Shown: positions 7,350 to 15,912, counted from the first letter of the stretch. The stretch: 26,796 nt of DNA from an uncultured Coriobacteriales bacterium (GCA_946530775.1 CAMNAH010000001.1:1-26796), one strand, 5' to 3'. Translations and numbers: made by a program. Notes: generated by a model not told the origin, from the sequence alone.

Positions 7350-8791
7350 TGCCTCTCCGCCAGAGGGATGTAGATCTTATCCTCCATGATGGACTTGTAG
7401 GCCGGGCGGATGATGCGCGCCGAGCCGTAGAGCTCCTCCATGCGGTGCGCCGCCCATCCGGCAAGACGAGCCATGGCGAAGATGGGCGTGAACATGTCCT
7501 CGGGGATGCCGAGCATGGTATAGATGAAGCCCGTGTACATGTCGATGTTGGTCGAGATGGGCTTGGTGATGCCGCGCACATCGCGCATGAGGCCCGGTCC
7601 CAGGCGCTCAACGCTCTTGATGAGCTCGAAGCGCTCGGAGCATCCCTTCTTGGCAGCAAGCGCGCCGGCATACTTCTTGATGAGCTCGGCGCGCGGGTCG
7701 GTGACGGTGTAGACGGCGTGGCCGAGACCGTAGATGAGGCCGGTGCCATCGAACGCCTCGCGGCGGAGCATCTTGGCGAGATAGGCGCTGAGCTCGTCAT
7801 CGTCGGCCGTATTGGATACGTGGGCCGCGATATCGTCGAACATCTCCCCCACCTTGGCATTGGCGCCGCCGTGCTTGGGACCCTTGAGCGAACCGATGGC
7901 GGCCGCATAGGCCGAGTAGGCATCGGTGCCCGAGCTCGAGAGGACGCGCGTGGTGAAGGTGGAGTTGTTGCCGCCGCCGTGCTCGGCGTGGAGCATGAAC
8001 ATGGTGTCGAGCAGCATGGCCTCCTCGCGCGTGAAGCCGCCGTCGGGATAGAGCACGTCGAGGACCGTCTCGGCCATCGAGTAATCCTCGCGGGCGGGCG
8101 GAACCATGAGCTTCTCGTTCTCCTGGCCGGCGACATAGGCGGCGTGGGCCACCGCCGCGGCACGCGGCCAACGGCCGAGCAGCGAGAGCGCGATGTCGAC
8201 CTCATGCTCCGGCGTGACGTCGTCGGGAATGGGATCATAGGCGTAGAGCTTCAGCGTGACACGCTGCAGGACGTTCATGATGGAGTGCGCGTAGGTACGG
8301 TGCGGGAACGATGCGAAGAAGCCCTCGGGGAGCTGGCGCATCGATCCGATACGCGCCTTGAAATCGTCGAGCTCCGTCTCGGTGGGCAGTGCGCCCGCGA
8401 TGAGCAGGTACGCGATCTCCTCGTAGCCGAAACGGTCCTCGGCGCGCGAGGCGTTCACCAGGTCGTCGATGCGGTAGCCGCGGATGGTGAGGCTTCCCTT
8501 ATCGGGCGTCACCACGCCATCGACCTTGTTGTAGCCGTGGACGTTGGAGATGGTGGTAAGGCCCACGAGCACGCCCGAGCCGTCGGCATTGCGCAGGCCG
8601 CGCTTCACATCGTAGCGTTCGTAGAGATCGCCGGGAACGGAGTCGGTGGCATAGCCCTCGTAGAGCTGCCTAGAGATATCGGTGCGGCCCAGGCCCTTGG
8701 AGGGCATGGGATAGGCATCCTCGCCGCGCGTGAAGGCCGTCGAAGGATGAGGATAGACGTAGCGGGCCTTGTCCATGGTGATATCGCTCAT
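7346..8791 (-). CDS. gltA: Citrate synthase
   Basis: Condenses acetyl-CoA and oxaloacetate to citrate. Catalytic and substrate residues can be placed in HAEHGGGNNSTF (H268/H271), GPKHGGAN (H307), and GLGHAVYTVTDPRA (H358, catalytic D365). The last motif has Ala where GltA of enterobacteria has Arg (GHRVY), as in citrate synthases of anaerobic Gram-positives. The frame continues upstream to 8875, but ATG 8791 is chosen: GAGAGAGGGG lies nine bases before it, and MSDITMDKARYVYPHPS starts a plausible protein of 481 aa. About 80 N-terminal residues precede the core. It forms a two-gene operon with the HAD phosphatase. No aconitase or isocitrate dehydrogenase is in the window. Confidence 0.93.
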   Translation of the reverse strand: MSDITMDKARYVYPHPSTAFTRGEDAYPMPSKGLGRTDISRQLYEGYATDSVPGDLYERYDVKRGLRNADGSGVLVGLTTISNVHGYNKVDGVVTPDKGSLTIRGYRIDDLVNASRAEDRFGYEEIAYLLIAGALPTETELDDFKARIGSMRQLPEGFFASFPHRTYAHSIMNVLQRVTLKLYAYDPIPDDVTPEHEVDIALSLLGRWPRAAAVAHAAYVAGQENEKLMVPPAREDYSMAETVLDVLYPDGGFTREEAMLLDTMFMLHAEHGGGNNSTFTTRVLSSSGTDAYSAYAAAIGSLKGPKHGGANAKVGEMFDDIAAHVSNTADDDELSAYLAKMLRREAFDGTGLIYGLGHAVYTVTDPRAELIKKYAGALAAKKGCSERFELIKSVERLGPGLMRDVRGITKPISTNIDMYTGFIYTMLGIPEDMFTPIFAMARLAGWAAHRMEELYGSARIIRPAYKSIMEDKIYIPLAERQ

Positions 8792-8908
8792 GTCCGCGCC
8801 CCTCTCTCGATTCGGGAACAATTCGAATGCAACCATCCTATACGAGCACCTGCGTCCTCCACAGGACATCTGCAATTGGTTCTTGAGCTGTTTACCGACG
8901 CTTGGAGG

Positions 8909-9409
8909 CTAGTTGGCAGAGGCGTCCTCGCCATCGCGCGCCATGAGAAGCTCCTTGACATCCTCGGATGTGGTGCCGAGCGCCACGGCGAGCTCGGCGA
9001 GCGAGCGCTCGCTTGCCTGCTTGAGGATGCGCTCGTAGGCCACCGGGGGCTTCTTGTTGTTGGCCCGCACGGCAGCGATGCGGCTGCGGAACGTCTTGAC
9101 GATGCGGACCGTGTCGAAGCATGAGCCCTGGCGGATCTCGGCCTTGAAATGCTCTTCTTCAAGCGAGCTGCTCTTGGCGGAGAAGTCATCGACCTCAATG
9201 GCGGGATACGCGTCGATGATGCGGGTCGCCTCATCGCGGGAGAGCACGGGACGGAGACGGTCCTCGCTCGCAACCGGGAAGCTGATGCGCATGGGATGGC
9301 GCTGGGCTACCGGAAGCAACTGGTAACTCGCGGCAGGCTCGGCGGTGATCTCCTCCACGCGGCAGACTCCCTGCCCGGGGTGGACGATGTAATCGCCGAC
9401 TGCATACAT
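8909..9409 (-). CDS. CarD/CdnL-TRCF-like transcriptional regulator
   Basis: A 166-aa protein with the CarD_TRCF RNA-polymerase-interacting domain at its N-terminus (YAVGDYIVHPGQGVCRVEEI, 1-60). A helical C-terminal domain (90-166) is rich in charged residues and in CarD proteins contacts promoter DNA. CarD/CdnL stabilises open complexes, often at rRNA promoters. The frame extends 34 codons upstream, but ATG 9407-9409 has a strong GAGGAAGAGG Shine-Dalgarno and starts exactly at the conserved domain. It is divergent from the TetR gene and has its own consensus -10. Confidence 0.88.
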   Translation of the reverse strand: MYAVGDYIVHPGQGVCRVEEITAEPAASYQLLPVAQRHPMRISFPVASEDRLRPVLSRDEATRIIDAYPAIEVDDFSAKSSSLEEEHFKAEIRQGSCFDTVRIVKTFRSRIAAVRANNKKPPVAYERILKQASERSLAELAVALGTTSEDVKELLMARDGEDASAN

Positions 9410-9448
9410 GGCGGCCTCTTCCTCTGCATTAAAATGGCTGTGGACTGT

Positions 9449-9454
9449 ATTATA
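9449..9454 (-). promoter_or_regulatory. -10 element of the carD-like gene
   Basis: The minus strand reads GTGCTATAAT, a perfect TATAAT with an extended TGn element, 40 bp before the start codon. The -35 is weak (TTAAAA at 17 bp), which is compatible with an extended -10 promoter. Confidence 0.6.
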
Positions 9455-9545
9455 GCACGTAAATGCCCATTTTTTAATGAAGATTGCTTGAATCGACGGC
9501 TCGTGGAGCACCTATGGGCGCGCATACGGGGCCGTGCCGGCATGC

Positions 9546-9551
9546 TATGAT
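9546..9551 (+). promoter_or_regulatory. Candidate extended -10 element for the TetR gene
   Basis: ATGCTATGAT gives an extended -10 (TGC-TATGAT) about 20 bp before the 9571 start. No good -35 is present, and the leader would be very short. Confidence 0.3.
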
Positions 9552-9570
9552 TTCACCGAAGGAGGCGCAA

Positions 9571-10218
9571 ATGTATCGCACCGGCATCGAGACCAAGCTC
9601 AACATCCTCTCCGCGGCCAAGCGTCTGTTCCTCGAGTATGGCTATAAGTCCGTGACCGTGCACGCCATCTGCGATGCGGCGGGCGTCAAGCTCGGAACCT
9701 TCACCTACTACTTCTCCCGCAAAGACGACCTGATCGGCGCGCTTTACAACAGCTACATGCAGGCGTGCAAGGACTATGTGGACGCGCACGCACCGAGCGG
9801 CCTCTCCCCCGCCGAGCACCATATGCACGCCGTCATGCTCTACTACGCGCGCCTCTACGATGACGAGCGCATCATCGCCTTCCACCACGAGGTGCTGCGC
9901 CTGAGCTCGGCCAGCTCCTATTTCGAGAACCCGCGCGCGGTGCTTGCGGATTTCTCCGATGATGGCGAAGTGAGCAGAGATGACGCGACCTATGGGCTGC
10001 TCGTCCTCGCCGACAACGCCGTGCGCCGCGAGCTCAACCTCGACTTCATCGAGCAGGACTGCCGCGGGCTCGACGACGTGCGCGAGCTCATCACCGACAT
10101 CTACACCATCACCGCGCGCCTCTTCGGCACGAACCGCGATGCGCTGCTCGCCTATATCGAATCTTCGTACCGCTTCGTCCAGGAGCATCCGGGCTCGCAG
10201 ATCTCGCTTCTTGCCTAG
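9571..10218 (+). CDS. TetR/AcrR family transcriptional regulator
   Basis: A 215-aa regulator. Residues 5-50 form the TetR helix-turn-helix: TKLNILSAAKRLFLEYGYKSVTVHAICDAAGVKLGTFTYYFSRKDDL. The remainder is the all-helical ligand and dimer domain, which has no recognisable ligand signature. ATG 9571 is preferred over upstream in-frame starts because AAGGAGG lies six bases before it. It is divergent from the carD-like gene, sharing about 160 bp of regulatory DNA. No adjacent transporter or enzyme suggests its target. Confidence 0.88.
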   Translation: MYRTGIETKLNILSAAKRLFLEYGYKSVTVHAICDAAGVKLGTFTYYFSRKDDLIGALYNSYMQACKDYVDAHAPSGLSPAEHHMHAVMLYYARLYDDERIIAFHHEVLRLSSASSYFENPRAVLADFSDDGEVSRDDATYGLLVLADNAVRRELNLDFIEQDCRGLDDVRELITDIYTITARLFGTNRDALLAYIESSYRFVQEHPGSQISLLA

Positions 10219-10239
10219 GAATTGCCCGAATCCGATAAG

Positions 10240-10266
10240 AAAAAAGGCCGACCATGCGGTCGACCT
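10240..10266 (-). terminator. Intrinsic terminator of tRNA-Phe
   Basis: On the minus strand the hairpin AGGTCGACC-GCAT-GGTCGGCCT (9-bp stem with one G-U) is followed by TTTTTT. It lies 12 bp beyond the tRNA 3' end. On the plus strand it sits after the TetR stop but has no T-run there. Confidence 0.85.
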
Positions 10267-10278
10267 CGAAGAATGCAA

Positions 10279-10354
10279 TGGTGGCTGGGGAGGGAGTCGA
10301 ACCCCCGACACAGGGATTTTCAGTCCCCTGCTCTACCAACTGAGCTACCCAGCC
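10279..10354 (-). tRNA. tRNA-Phe (anticodon GAA)
   Basis: A 76-nt cloverleaf on the minus strand. The acceptor stem GGCTGGG pairs with CCCAGCC, the D-arm is GCTCAGTTGGTAGAGC, and the anticodon loop carries GAA (plus-strand 10319-10321) closed by a CAGGG/CCCTG-type stem. The T-arm reads GGGGG-TTCGACT-CCCTC, the discriminator base is A, and the 3' CCA is encoded. It has its own promoter and terminator. Confidence 0.97.
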
Positions 10355-10369
10355 GCGGTTAGCCTATTC

Positions 10370-10397
10370 ACTATACCAAACTGTACGGCCAACGCAA
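10370..10397 (-). promoter_or_regulatory. tRNA-Phe promoter
   Basis: On the minus strand TTGCGT (10392-10397), a 16-bp spacer and TATAGT (10370-10375) would start RNA about 9 bp before the mature tRNA 5' end. Confidence 0.65.
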
Positions 10398-10434
10398 GCG
10401 TAAAGTTTGACGGATTGAAAACATATCGCAGTCG

Positions 10435-10770
10435 CTAGAACACGACGGCGAAATCCGCCTCGCCGCGGATAAGGTCGATATCCTCCTTGTCATCGATGAC
10501 CACGTTGGTCGCGAAGCGGTAATTGGAGAAGTAGTCGGTAAGCCTTGAGAAGAACGCCGCGATGTCCGCGTTCTCGCCCTGGAGCTCGAGCGAGACGCTT
10601 CCGTCGTACTCGTTGCGCACCCAGCCCGTGAGGCCGAGCTCTCGGGCGATCTCGCGGCAGGTCCAGCGAAATCCCACACCCTGGACGGTTCCCGTGAAGC
10701 GCACCGCCACGCGGCGGCTCGTCTCGCTGAGGGGCTTGACCTTGCTGTATTGCTGTGTGAAGAACCTCAT
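10435..10770 (-). CDS. acyP: Acylphosphatase
   Basis: A small cytoplasmic enzyme of 111 aa that hydrolyses acyl phosphates such as acetyl phosphate or carbamoyl phosphate. The signature VRFTGTVQGVGFRWTCREIARELGLTGWVRNEYDGSVSLELQG contains the phosphate-binding Arg35 and catalytic Asn53. The N-terminus is about 20 residues longer than the minimal 90-aa fold. ATG 10768-10770 is chosen over an in-frame upstream start at 10833 because GGGAGGGGAG lies seven bases before it. It is a single gene, divergent from the cyclophilin. Confidence 0.93.
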   Translation of the reverse strand: MRFFTQQYSKVKPLSETSRRVAVRFTGTVQGVGFRWTCREIARELGLTGWVRNEYDGSVSLELQGENADIAAFFSRLTDYFSNYRFATNVVIDDKEDIDLIRGEADFAVVF

Positions 10771-10887
10771 GCGCTCCCCTCCCGCAATGTGGCGATGGTA
10801 TCCAGCTCCTATGGTAGCCGCTAACGGCCCCATGCAGGTGCGCTATCATGTGGATTCGAAACGCATCTCCGCATGAAAGGCACTTCC

Positions 10888-11568
10888 ATGGCAAATCTCA
10901 CCCGTAGGAGCTTCCTCGCCGGCATCGCATCGTCCGCGGCCTTCCTCGCCGCCTGCTCGTCCGCCAACGAGATGACGGCCACGTCCGACACCGACGGCAC
11001 CGCAGCAGATGACGCTGCATCCGAGGAGGCTTCCGGACAGCAGGAGGGCAGCGAGACCGCAGGAGAGGTGACCGGCATCCACCATGCGACGATCGAGGTC
11101 GAGGGCTACGGCACCATCGAGCTTGCCCTCAACGCCGATGTCGCGCCCATCACGGTCGCCAACTTCATGGCGCTCGCCCAGGATGGCTTCTACGACGGTC
11201 TCACGTTCCACCGCATCATGGACGGCTTCATGATCCAGGGCGGCGACCCCCTCGGCAACGGCACCGGCGGCTCCAGCCAGACCATCGTGGGCGAGTTCTC
11301 CTCCAACGGCTATGAGAACAGCCTCACGCATGTGCGCGGCGTCATCTCGATGGCGCGCTCGAACGACCCCAACAGTGCATCCTCCCAGTTCTTCATCGTG
11401 CAGACCACGAGCCATTTCCTCGACGGCCAGTATGCCGCGTTCGGAACCGTGACGAGCGGCATGGAGATCGTCGACGCCATCTGCAAGGACACGCCCGTGG
11501 AGGACGACAACGGCACGGTGCTGCCTGAGAACCAGCCCCATATCACCAAGATCACCATCGTCGACTAG
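10888..11568 (+). CDS. Tat-exported lipoprotein peptidyl-prolyl isomerase (cyclophilin type)
   Basis: A 226-aa protein. The N-terminus MANLTRRSFLAGIASSAAFLAAC combines a twin-arginine motif (TRRSFL) with a lipobox (LAAC), so it should cross folded through Tat and be anchored by a lipidated Cys. A Ser/Thr/Glu-rich linker follows, then a cyclophilin domain (about 65-226): LTFHRIMDGFMIQGGDPLGNGTGG, SMARSNDPNSASSQFFIV and FGTVTSGMEIVD. The catalytic Arg is in FHRI and the Phe/Gln in GFMIQGG. It catalyses cis-trans prolyl isomerisation of extracytoplasmic proteins. An upstream ATG at 10873 lacks a Shine-Dalgarno; ATG 10888 has AAAGG seven bases away. No clear terminator follows. Confidence 0.93.
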   Translation: MANLTRRSFLAGIASSAAFLAACSSANEMTATSDTDGTAADDAASEEASGQQEGSETAGEVTGIHHATIEVEGYGTIELALNADVAPITVANFMALAQDGFYDGLTFHRIMDGFMIQGGDPLGNGTGGSSQTIVGEFSSNGYENSLTHVRGVISMARSNDPNSASSQFFIVQTTSHFLDGQYAAFGTVTSGMEIVDAICKDTPVEDDNGTVLPENQPHITKITIVD

Positions 11569-11686
11569 ACCGCCGCATCACGCACCGTCAGCGGACTTAC
11601 GCCATTGGCAGAAGCGCTCTGCACCGACCTCGTGGTATTGTTAGTTGGCTGGTGTTCGATTTCCACACGCCTCGGAAGGTGCCTTC

Positions 11687-12478
11687 ATGATCTGCTCGAG
11701 CTGCGGCCGGACAGTAGAAGACGGAATGGCGTTCTGCCCGCATTGCGGGTCGGCCGTCATCCAGCCCTTCATGACCGAAGAGGATAAGGCGCGCGAGGAC
11801 GCGGAGGTCGAGGCTGCGCTCAGGTCGCTCGACGAGATCAAGCGCACCATCGCGAAGCCCGTTGCCGCACGCCAGGACGCGACGGCACCCATCTCCATCG
11901 CCCTGCCCCAGCGCGAGCGCGGCAAGCGGCACGCCGATTCGCGTATCGGCCAGCTCATCGCGGGCTTGTTCCTTGTTGTCGCTCTGGCGTACCTTCTGTT
12001 CGCCGTGCTCCCCAGGACCGTCAAGCACTACCCTTCGTGGACGCCCACCATCGCCGAGAAGGACCCGGACGAGGAAGCCTCCCCCATCAGCGATATCCAG
12101 CCTATCGAGGAGCTCTCCGCTCAGGACAGCCCCGAAGCCGAAGAGCCACTCATAGCCTACGACGCCTATGACCATTCCGATGAGGATAAGAAGGCGAAGA
12201 CCGAGAGCGGCTATATCCTTCCCGACAGCGATACGCACCTCTATACGCCCGAAGAGCTCCAGGGCTACAGCGAGTGGGACCTCGAGATTGCACGCAACGA
12301 GATCTTCGCGCGGCATGGTCGTGGGTTCAACGACTCCACGCTGCAGGCATATTTCGACGCCCAGGACTGGTACGAGCAGAAATACACGCCCGAGGAGTTC
12401 GATGCGATGACCGGCGTCCTGAACGAGACCGAGATCGCGAACATCGCGACGATCGGCGAGGTCGAGGACAGCCTCTGA
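11687..12478 (+). CDS. Zinc-ribbon, single-span membrane protein with C-terminal YARHG domain
   Basis: A 263-aa protein. An N-terminal zinc ribbon has CSSC (Cys3, Cys6) and CPHC (Cys17, Cys20), followed by a charged linker, one membrane span (about 88-109), and an acidic extracytoplasmic stretch. A C-terminal YARHG domain reads YTPEELQGYSEWDLEIARNEIFARHGRGF, then F-x-x-QDWYEQKY. YARHG domains occur outside the membrane in Firmicutes and Actinobacteria, and their ligand is unknown. ATG 11687 has GGAAGGT upstream; a longer frame from a GTG at 11645 is less likely. It converges on the DUF2207 gene with 23 bp between the stops. Confidence 0.85.
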   Translation: MICSSCGRTVEDGMAFCPHCGSAVIQPFMTEEDKAREDAEVEAALRSLDEIKRTIAKPVAARQDATAPISIALPQRERGKRHADSRIGQLIAGLFLVVALAYLLFAVLPRTVKHYPSWTPTIAEKDPDEEASPISDIQPIEELSAQDSPEAEEPLIAYDAYDHSDEDKKAKTESGYILPDSDTHLYTPEELQGYSEWDLEIARNEIFARHGRGFNDSTLQAYFDAQDWYEQKYTPEEFDAMTGVLNETEIANIATIGEVEDSL

Positions 12479-12501
12479 TCACTTGCGATACGCGCCTGGC
12501 G

Positions 12502-14487
12502 CTAGAACGCGCCGCCGCCTCCGCCGCCGCCTCCGCCGAAGCCGCCGCCTCCACCGCCTGAGAAGCCTCCGCCTCCGCCACCGCCCGAGCTCCAGCTAGA
12601 GCCCGCAACAGAGGCCGTCGAAACGCTATGGGCGGACGAGACGGCATTCGTGACCGTGTTGGCGGGATTCGTGTAATTCGACGAGGATGAGACGTAGCAC
12701 CAGCCATAGGTGTTGCTCAGGTACTCGCTATGGAGAACCTCGGGCAGGACCGTTTCGAGCTGCTTGATAACCTCGTCGGCAACGCCGAGCACGACAGCCA
12801 TGACAAGCAGGCGGTTCCAGAGCACCACGTCGGTGGGAATGGCCTCGCCCAGGCGCGTGAAGTCCTTGAGCCAGTTTCTGAGCGCCTTGAGCTTGGCGCG
12901 CACCTCGCGGCCCTCTTCATTGGCATCATCGCTGTTCACCGCCGAGAAGATGCAATACCCGCCCGCAGCCAGAAGCAAGACGAATCCGACGATGATGATG
13001 GGCAGCGGCGTGCCGAAGACCAGGCAGGCGAACATGAAGATCACGGCAAGGAAGAAATCGATGATGCCGGCCGCCAGGAGCCTGCCCGTAGGCATGTCGA
13101 CGGTGGTCTTTCCCATGGTGAAGCGCATGGAGTATTCGTGCTCCACGGCGTTCTTCCAATTATCGTAGGCGTTCTCGTAGGATGAGGGGCGCTTCTCCGC
13201 ATACTTCTCGATGCTCGAGAAATACATCGGCGGATACGTGCCGTCCTTGTAATCCTCTTCGGAAACACCCAGAGCGACCTTCTCGAACATGAGGTCGAAC
13301 GCCTTGCGATCGATATAGGTCGAGCTATTGGTGTAACGGTAGGAATCGTCGGAGTCGTCTACGGGCTTGCCCGTTGCGACAAGGCGATAATCGTCCTCGA
13401 GCCTAGAGCCGAACACACCGCTGCGCTCAACCTGCACGTGCTGCAGGGCGATGATGCCGCGATCGGTGAGATTCATGAGCGTTGCGGTGAAGAGCTCGGG
13501 CGTGACGTTGCCGTTGTGGTAGAGGGCTCCAAGAGCCGCGGGATGATCGTTGGTGGGCACGTCGCGGAAGTACTTATCGTCGAACTGGGGCTTGATGGCG
13601 GCCTTATATGCCCTGCGCTTGATAAAGGCGAAGACTGAGGTTCCCAGGGCGGCAATGCCCGCAACCGCCATGCTGCCGTAGTAGAGACCGCGCGCGATCA
13701 TGCGGCGCCGGTTGGCCTTATCGGCCTCGGCCTGCTCCTCGGCGAGGATGGAGTCGAGCACCTTCTTAGAATCCTGCGGCGCATCGGGCATCCACGACTC
13801 GGGGAAGGTCACGCGCGCCTCGGCGAACTCGGAGGAGCCCACACCCGGCACGGTGTAGACGATGTCGTTGCCTTCGAACGCAAGCGAGGCATCGAGGGGG
13901 CCGTGACCCCAGGCGCGCACATTGTCCTCGGGCGTGACCGACTCGCCCTTGGGCACCGGCAGATGCACCGTGCAGGTGATGTTCTGGGTCTCCTCATCCC
14001 AGCCCTCGGTGACGAACTGCCAGTAGAGCTCGGAGACGTCGGCATGGCGAGAGACCACATCGTTCAAGCGGTAGACGATGTAGAAATGGGCGTTCTCGTT
14101 CGAATGGCGTGCGTAGATCTTGAGACGCAGGCTCGAGCCGTACGACTCGATAGAGTAGGTGTTGTTGTCGCCCGAGTTGGAGAGCTCGTAGGAGATGGCC
14201 TCGCCGTTGACGAACTCGCCCGCCTCGACAACGTCGACCGTCACATAGCGACCCTGGAACTCGCCCTGGGGCAGGTTCCAATACACGCCGTTGAAGCTGC
14301 CGTCAAAGGCAAAGATGCGCTCCTCCTGCACGTCCATCGATCCATCGGTGCCTACGGTCGCATCGATGGTGGTCTGGACCATCTCGTATTCGCGCGCCCA
14401 TGCCGGAACGGTGAGCACAAGGCTCACGGCAAGCATGATGACGCTTGAGAGGATTACGCTCGGCACGTGCAAGAGACGCTTCGACAT
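12502..14487 (-). CDS. DUF2207 family membrane protein with Gly-rich C-terminus
   Basis: A 661-aa protein. A signal peptide (MSKRLLHVPSVILSSVIMLAVSLVLTVPAWA) is followed by a beta-rich extracytoplasmic DUF2207 domain with VQTTIDATVGTDGSMDVQEERIFAFDGSFNGVYWNLP. Next come a membrane span near 280, a cytoplasmic region with the typical ALGALYHNGNVTPELFTATLMNLTDRGII, and a membrane pair near 475-525. The tail is SSGGGGGGGFSGGGGGGFGGGGG. This order matches family members of unknown function. ATG 14487 is chosen because GGAGGT lies seven bases upstream. The poly-Gly tail explains the GCC-rich repetitive DNA at 12505-12600. Confidence 0.88.
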   Translation of the reverse strand: MSKRLLHVPSVILSSVIMLAVSLVLTVPAWAREYEMVQTTIDATVGTDGSMDVQEERIFAFDGSFNGVYWNLPQGEFQGRYVTVDVVEAGEFVNGEAISYELSNSGDNNTYSIESYGSSLRLKIYARHSNENAHFYIVYRLNDVVSRHADVSELYWQFVTEGWDEETQNITCTVHLPVPKGESVTPEDNVRAWGHGPLDASLAFEGNDIVYTVPGVGSSEFAEARVTFPESWMPDAPQDSKKVLDSILAEEQAEADKANRRRMIARGLYYGSMAVAGIAALGTSVFAFIKRRAYKAAIKPQFDDKYFRDVPTNDHPAALGALYHNGNVTPELFTATLMNLTDRGIIALQHVQVERSGVFGSRLEDDYRLVATGKPVDDSDDSYRYTNSSTYIDRKAFDLMFEKVALGVSEEDYKDGTYPPMYFSSIEKYAEKRPSSYENAYDNWKNAVEHEYSMRFTMGKTTVDMPTGRLLAAGIIDFFLAVIFMFACLVFGTPLPIIIVGFVLLLAAGGYCIFSAVNSDDANEEGREVRAKLKALRNWLKDFTRLGEAIPTDVVLWNRLLVMAVVLGVADEVIKQLETVLPEVLHSEYLSNTYGWCYVSSSSNYTNPANTVTNAVSSAHSVSTASVAGSSWSSGGGGGGGFSGGGGGGFGGGGGGGGGAF

Positions 14488-14605
14488 TGTGCTACCTCCG
14501 AAGGGATGCATGCTGCATCGTTGTTCTGATACAAGCATACCCCATGGCGTCATTCGCCTTGCATGTTCATGCCGTGCTTGGCCGTGGATGGAGCGCTGCT
14601 CGAGC

Positions 14606-15085
14606 TCAAACGATCACGGTGAACACCGACCCGCAGACCTCGAACGCCTCGCCGGCGTGCACCACCGCCGTCTCGCGGATCTCGCGGCCCCTGTAGGTCG
14701 CAGGATTCGTCGAGCCCAGGTCCTCGACGATGGCCGCATTGCTCAGTGGCACGATGCGCACATGGCGCTTGGACACCGCACGCGACTTGAGCACCACATC
14801 GGCGAGCGCATCGCGGCCGATCACGAGTCCGGCGGGCGGAATGGGAACGGTAGCCTGCGCATCATCGGTCGAGATCTTGAGCATAAGCTTCGCCTGCTCC
14901 CGCGATGCGGCGGAAAGATCTTCATCGAGAAGATCCGGCTCGTCGATATCGGGAAGGCCGAGGGCTGGAACGGACTGGCGTTCCAGCGCCTGCTCGAACG
15001 AGTACAGGCACCCATAGCACGTGGTCATATCTTCGAACAGCTCCTGCCCACACTGGGGGCAGACCTTGGTCTCGAACAACTCCAT
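14606..15085 (-). CDS. Zinc-ribbon plus FHA-domain protein
   Basis: A 159-aa cytoplasmic protein. The N-terminal zinc ribbon is VCPQCGQ...TTCYGC, followed by an acidic linker (40-65). A forkhead-associated domain (80-159) has VIGRDALADVVLKSRAVSKRHVRI and VEDLGSTNPATYRG. The phosphothreonine-contacting residues Arg (GR), Ser/Arg/His (SKRH) and Asn (STN) are all present, so phosphopeptide binding is likely. The partner Ser/Thr kinase is not in the window. ATG 15085 has AGAAAGGA upstream; it starts 14 bp after the DUF192 stop, which places it as the last gene of the Tad operon. Confidence 0.85.
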   Translation of the reverse strand: MELFETKVCPQCGQELFEDMTTCYGCLYSFEQALERQSVPALGLPDIDEPDLLDEDLSAASREQAKLMLKISTDDAQATVPIPPAGLVIGRDALADVVLKSRAVSKRHVRIVPLSNAAIVEDLGSTNPATYRGREIRETAVVHAGEAFEVCGSVFTVIV

Positions 15086-15099
15086 GATGGTCCTTTCTC

Positions 15100-15444
15100 T
15101 CAGCAGCAGAGGCTGCACATGCTCAGGCGTTCGCCGATCTCGAACCAGGGGCTATCTGCGGCGGGCCGCTCGAGGGTCATGAATGCATGGGGATTCGATG
15201 CGCGCTTGTTGGGAGCCAGCGCCCTGATGGCATCGAGGATGAGCCCGCGCTCGTCCACGAACGCGATATCAATGGGATAGGACATCGCGAAGGTGTGGAT
15301 CGAACCGCACCTCATCAGCGCCACGGGATCCGCATCATCATCTGTTCCCAAGAGTCCGCGCAGGCGCTTGAACCAGCTGTTCAGAACCTGGAAGGAAATG
15401 GCTACCTGCGGCCTCGAATCCGACGTAAGGCTTACACGGCACAT
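15100..15444 (-). CDS. DUF192 family protein
   Basis: A 114-aa protein with the DUF192 core: RLRGLLGT, LMRCGSIHTFAMSYPIDIAFVDERGLILDA, and HAFMTLERPA. The family fold is a small beta barrel of unknown biochemical role, often secreted in other bacteria; this copy has no signal peptide. Its ATG directly follows the TAG of the upstream tadE-like gene, so it is almost certainly translated from the same mRNA. It ends in SMCSLCC, an unusual Cys-rich tail. Confidence 0.83.
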   Translation of the reverse strand: MCRVSLTSDSRPQVAISFQVLNSWFKRLRGLLGTDDDADPVALMRCGSIHTFAMSYPIDIAFVDERGLILDAIRALAPNKRASNPHAFMTLERPAADSPWFEIGERLSMCSLCC

Positions 15445-15912
15445 CTATATCACCACCCCGGGTCTATATCGGTCTACAACCAACGTCCTCGTATGCTCGA
15501 TCTCGAACGGCGCGTCCACGACGGCCCCTGCAATCACGAGATGGCGCGGCCATGGTCGAAAACGCATCGTGCAGGTATAGCGCACGAGATGAGGGGCCAT
15601 GCTCAAAAGCTCCCCGGGATCCGAGGCAAGCGAGGACGAGCTCACCTCGACCGTAATGGCCTCTCCCTCACCCATGGCCTCGGCCAGAGCCGATTCGATT
15701 CCGCTGACGGCCGAGACGGAGCTTTGCGTGCCCGACGGCGACACCCCATGCGCAATCACGGCGTCGAGACTTGCGCGGTCGAACCGGGTGCAGCAGTCGA
15801 GAAACGCCATGATGTTTGCAATTGCGAGCGCAACGACAATCGCCACGGGCATGATCACGGCAAGCTCGACGCTCATCTGCCCGTCGTCAGCATCGATGAA
15901 CCTGGAGATCAT
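15445..15912 (-). CDS. TadE-like minor pseudopilin (second copy)
   Basis: A 155-aa protein with a prepilin-like N-terminus: DDG then QMSVELAVIMPVAIVVALAIANIMAFL. A Gly precedes the hydrophobic segment and Glu is at position 5 of the predicted mature form, as in TadE. The extracytoplasmic part has no recognised enzymatic motif. The start ATG overlaps the TadG-like stop (ATGA), and its TAG abuts the DUF192 ATG. A minor pilin or assembly factor at the filament base is the expected role. Confidence 0.78.
   Translation of the reverse strand: MISRFIDADDGQMSVELAVIMPVAIVVALAIANIMAFLDCCTRFDRASLDAVIAHGVSPSGTQSSVSAVSGIESALAEAMGEGEAITVEVSSSSLASDPGELLSMAPHLVRYTCTMRFRPWPRHLVIAGAVVDAPFEIEHTRTLVVDRYRPGVVI

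Noticed and set aside
8850..8870. Small hairpin GTCCT-CCAC-AGGAC between citrate synthase and the CarD-like gene
   Set aside because: The stem is five base pairs and has no T-run, so it does not support a terminator call.
7280..9124. 614-aa plus-strand ORF across citrate synthase
   Set aside because: Antisense shadow of citrate synthase and the CarD-like gene; no recognisable domain.
11640..11670. tRNA-like stretch (TGTTCGATTTCC) before the YARHG gene
   Set aside because: Only a T-loop-like piece is present; no acceptor, D or anticodon stem can be paired.
12505..12600. GCC/CCG-rich repetitive DNA
   Set aside because: Explained by the poly-Gly C-terminus encoded on the minus strand, usual for DUF2207 proteins; not a mobile or CRISPR repeat.
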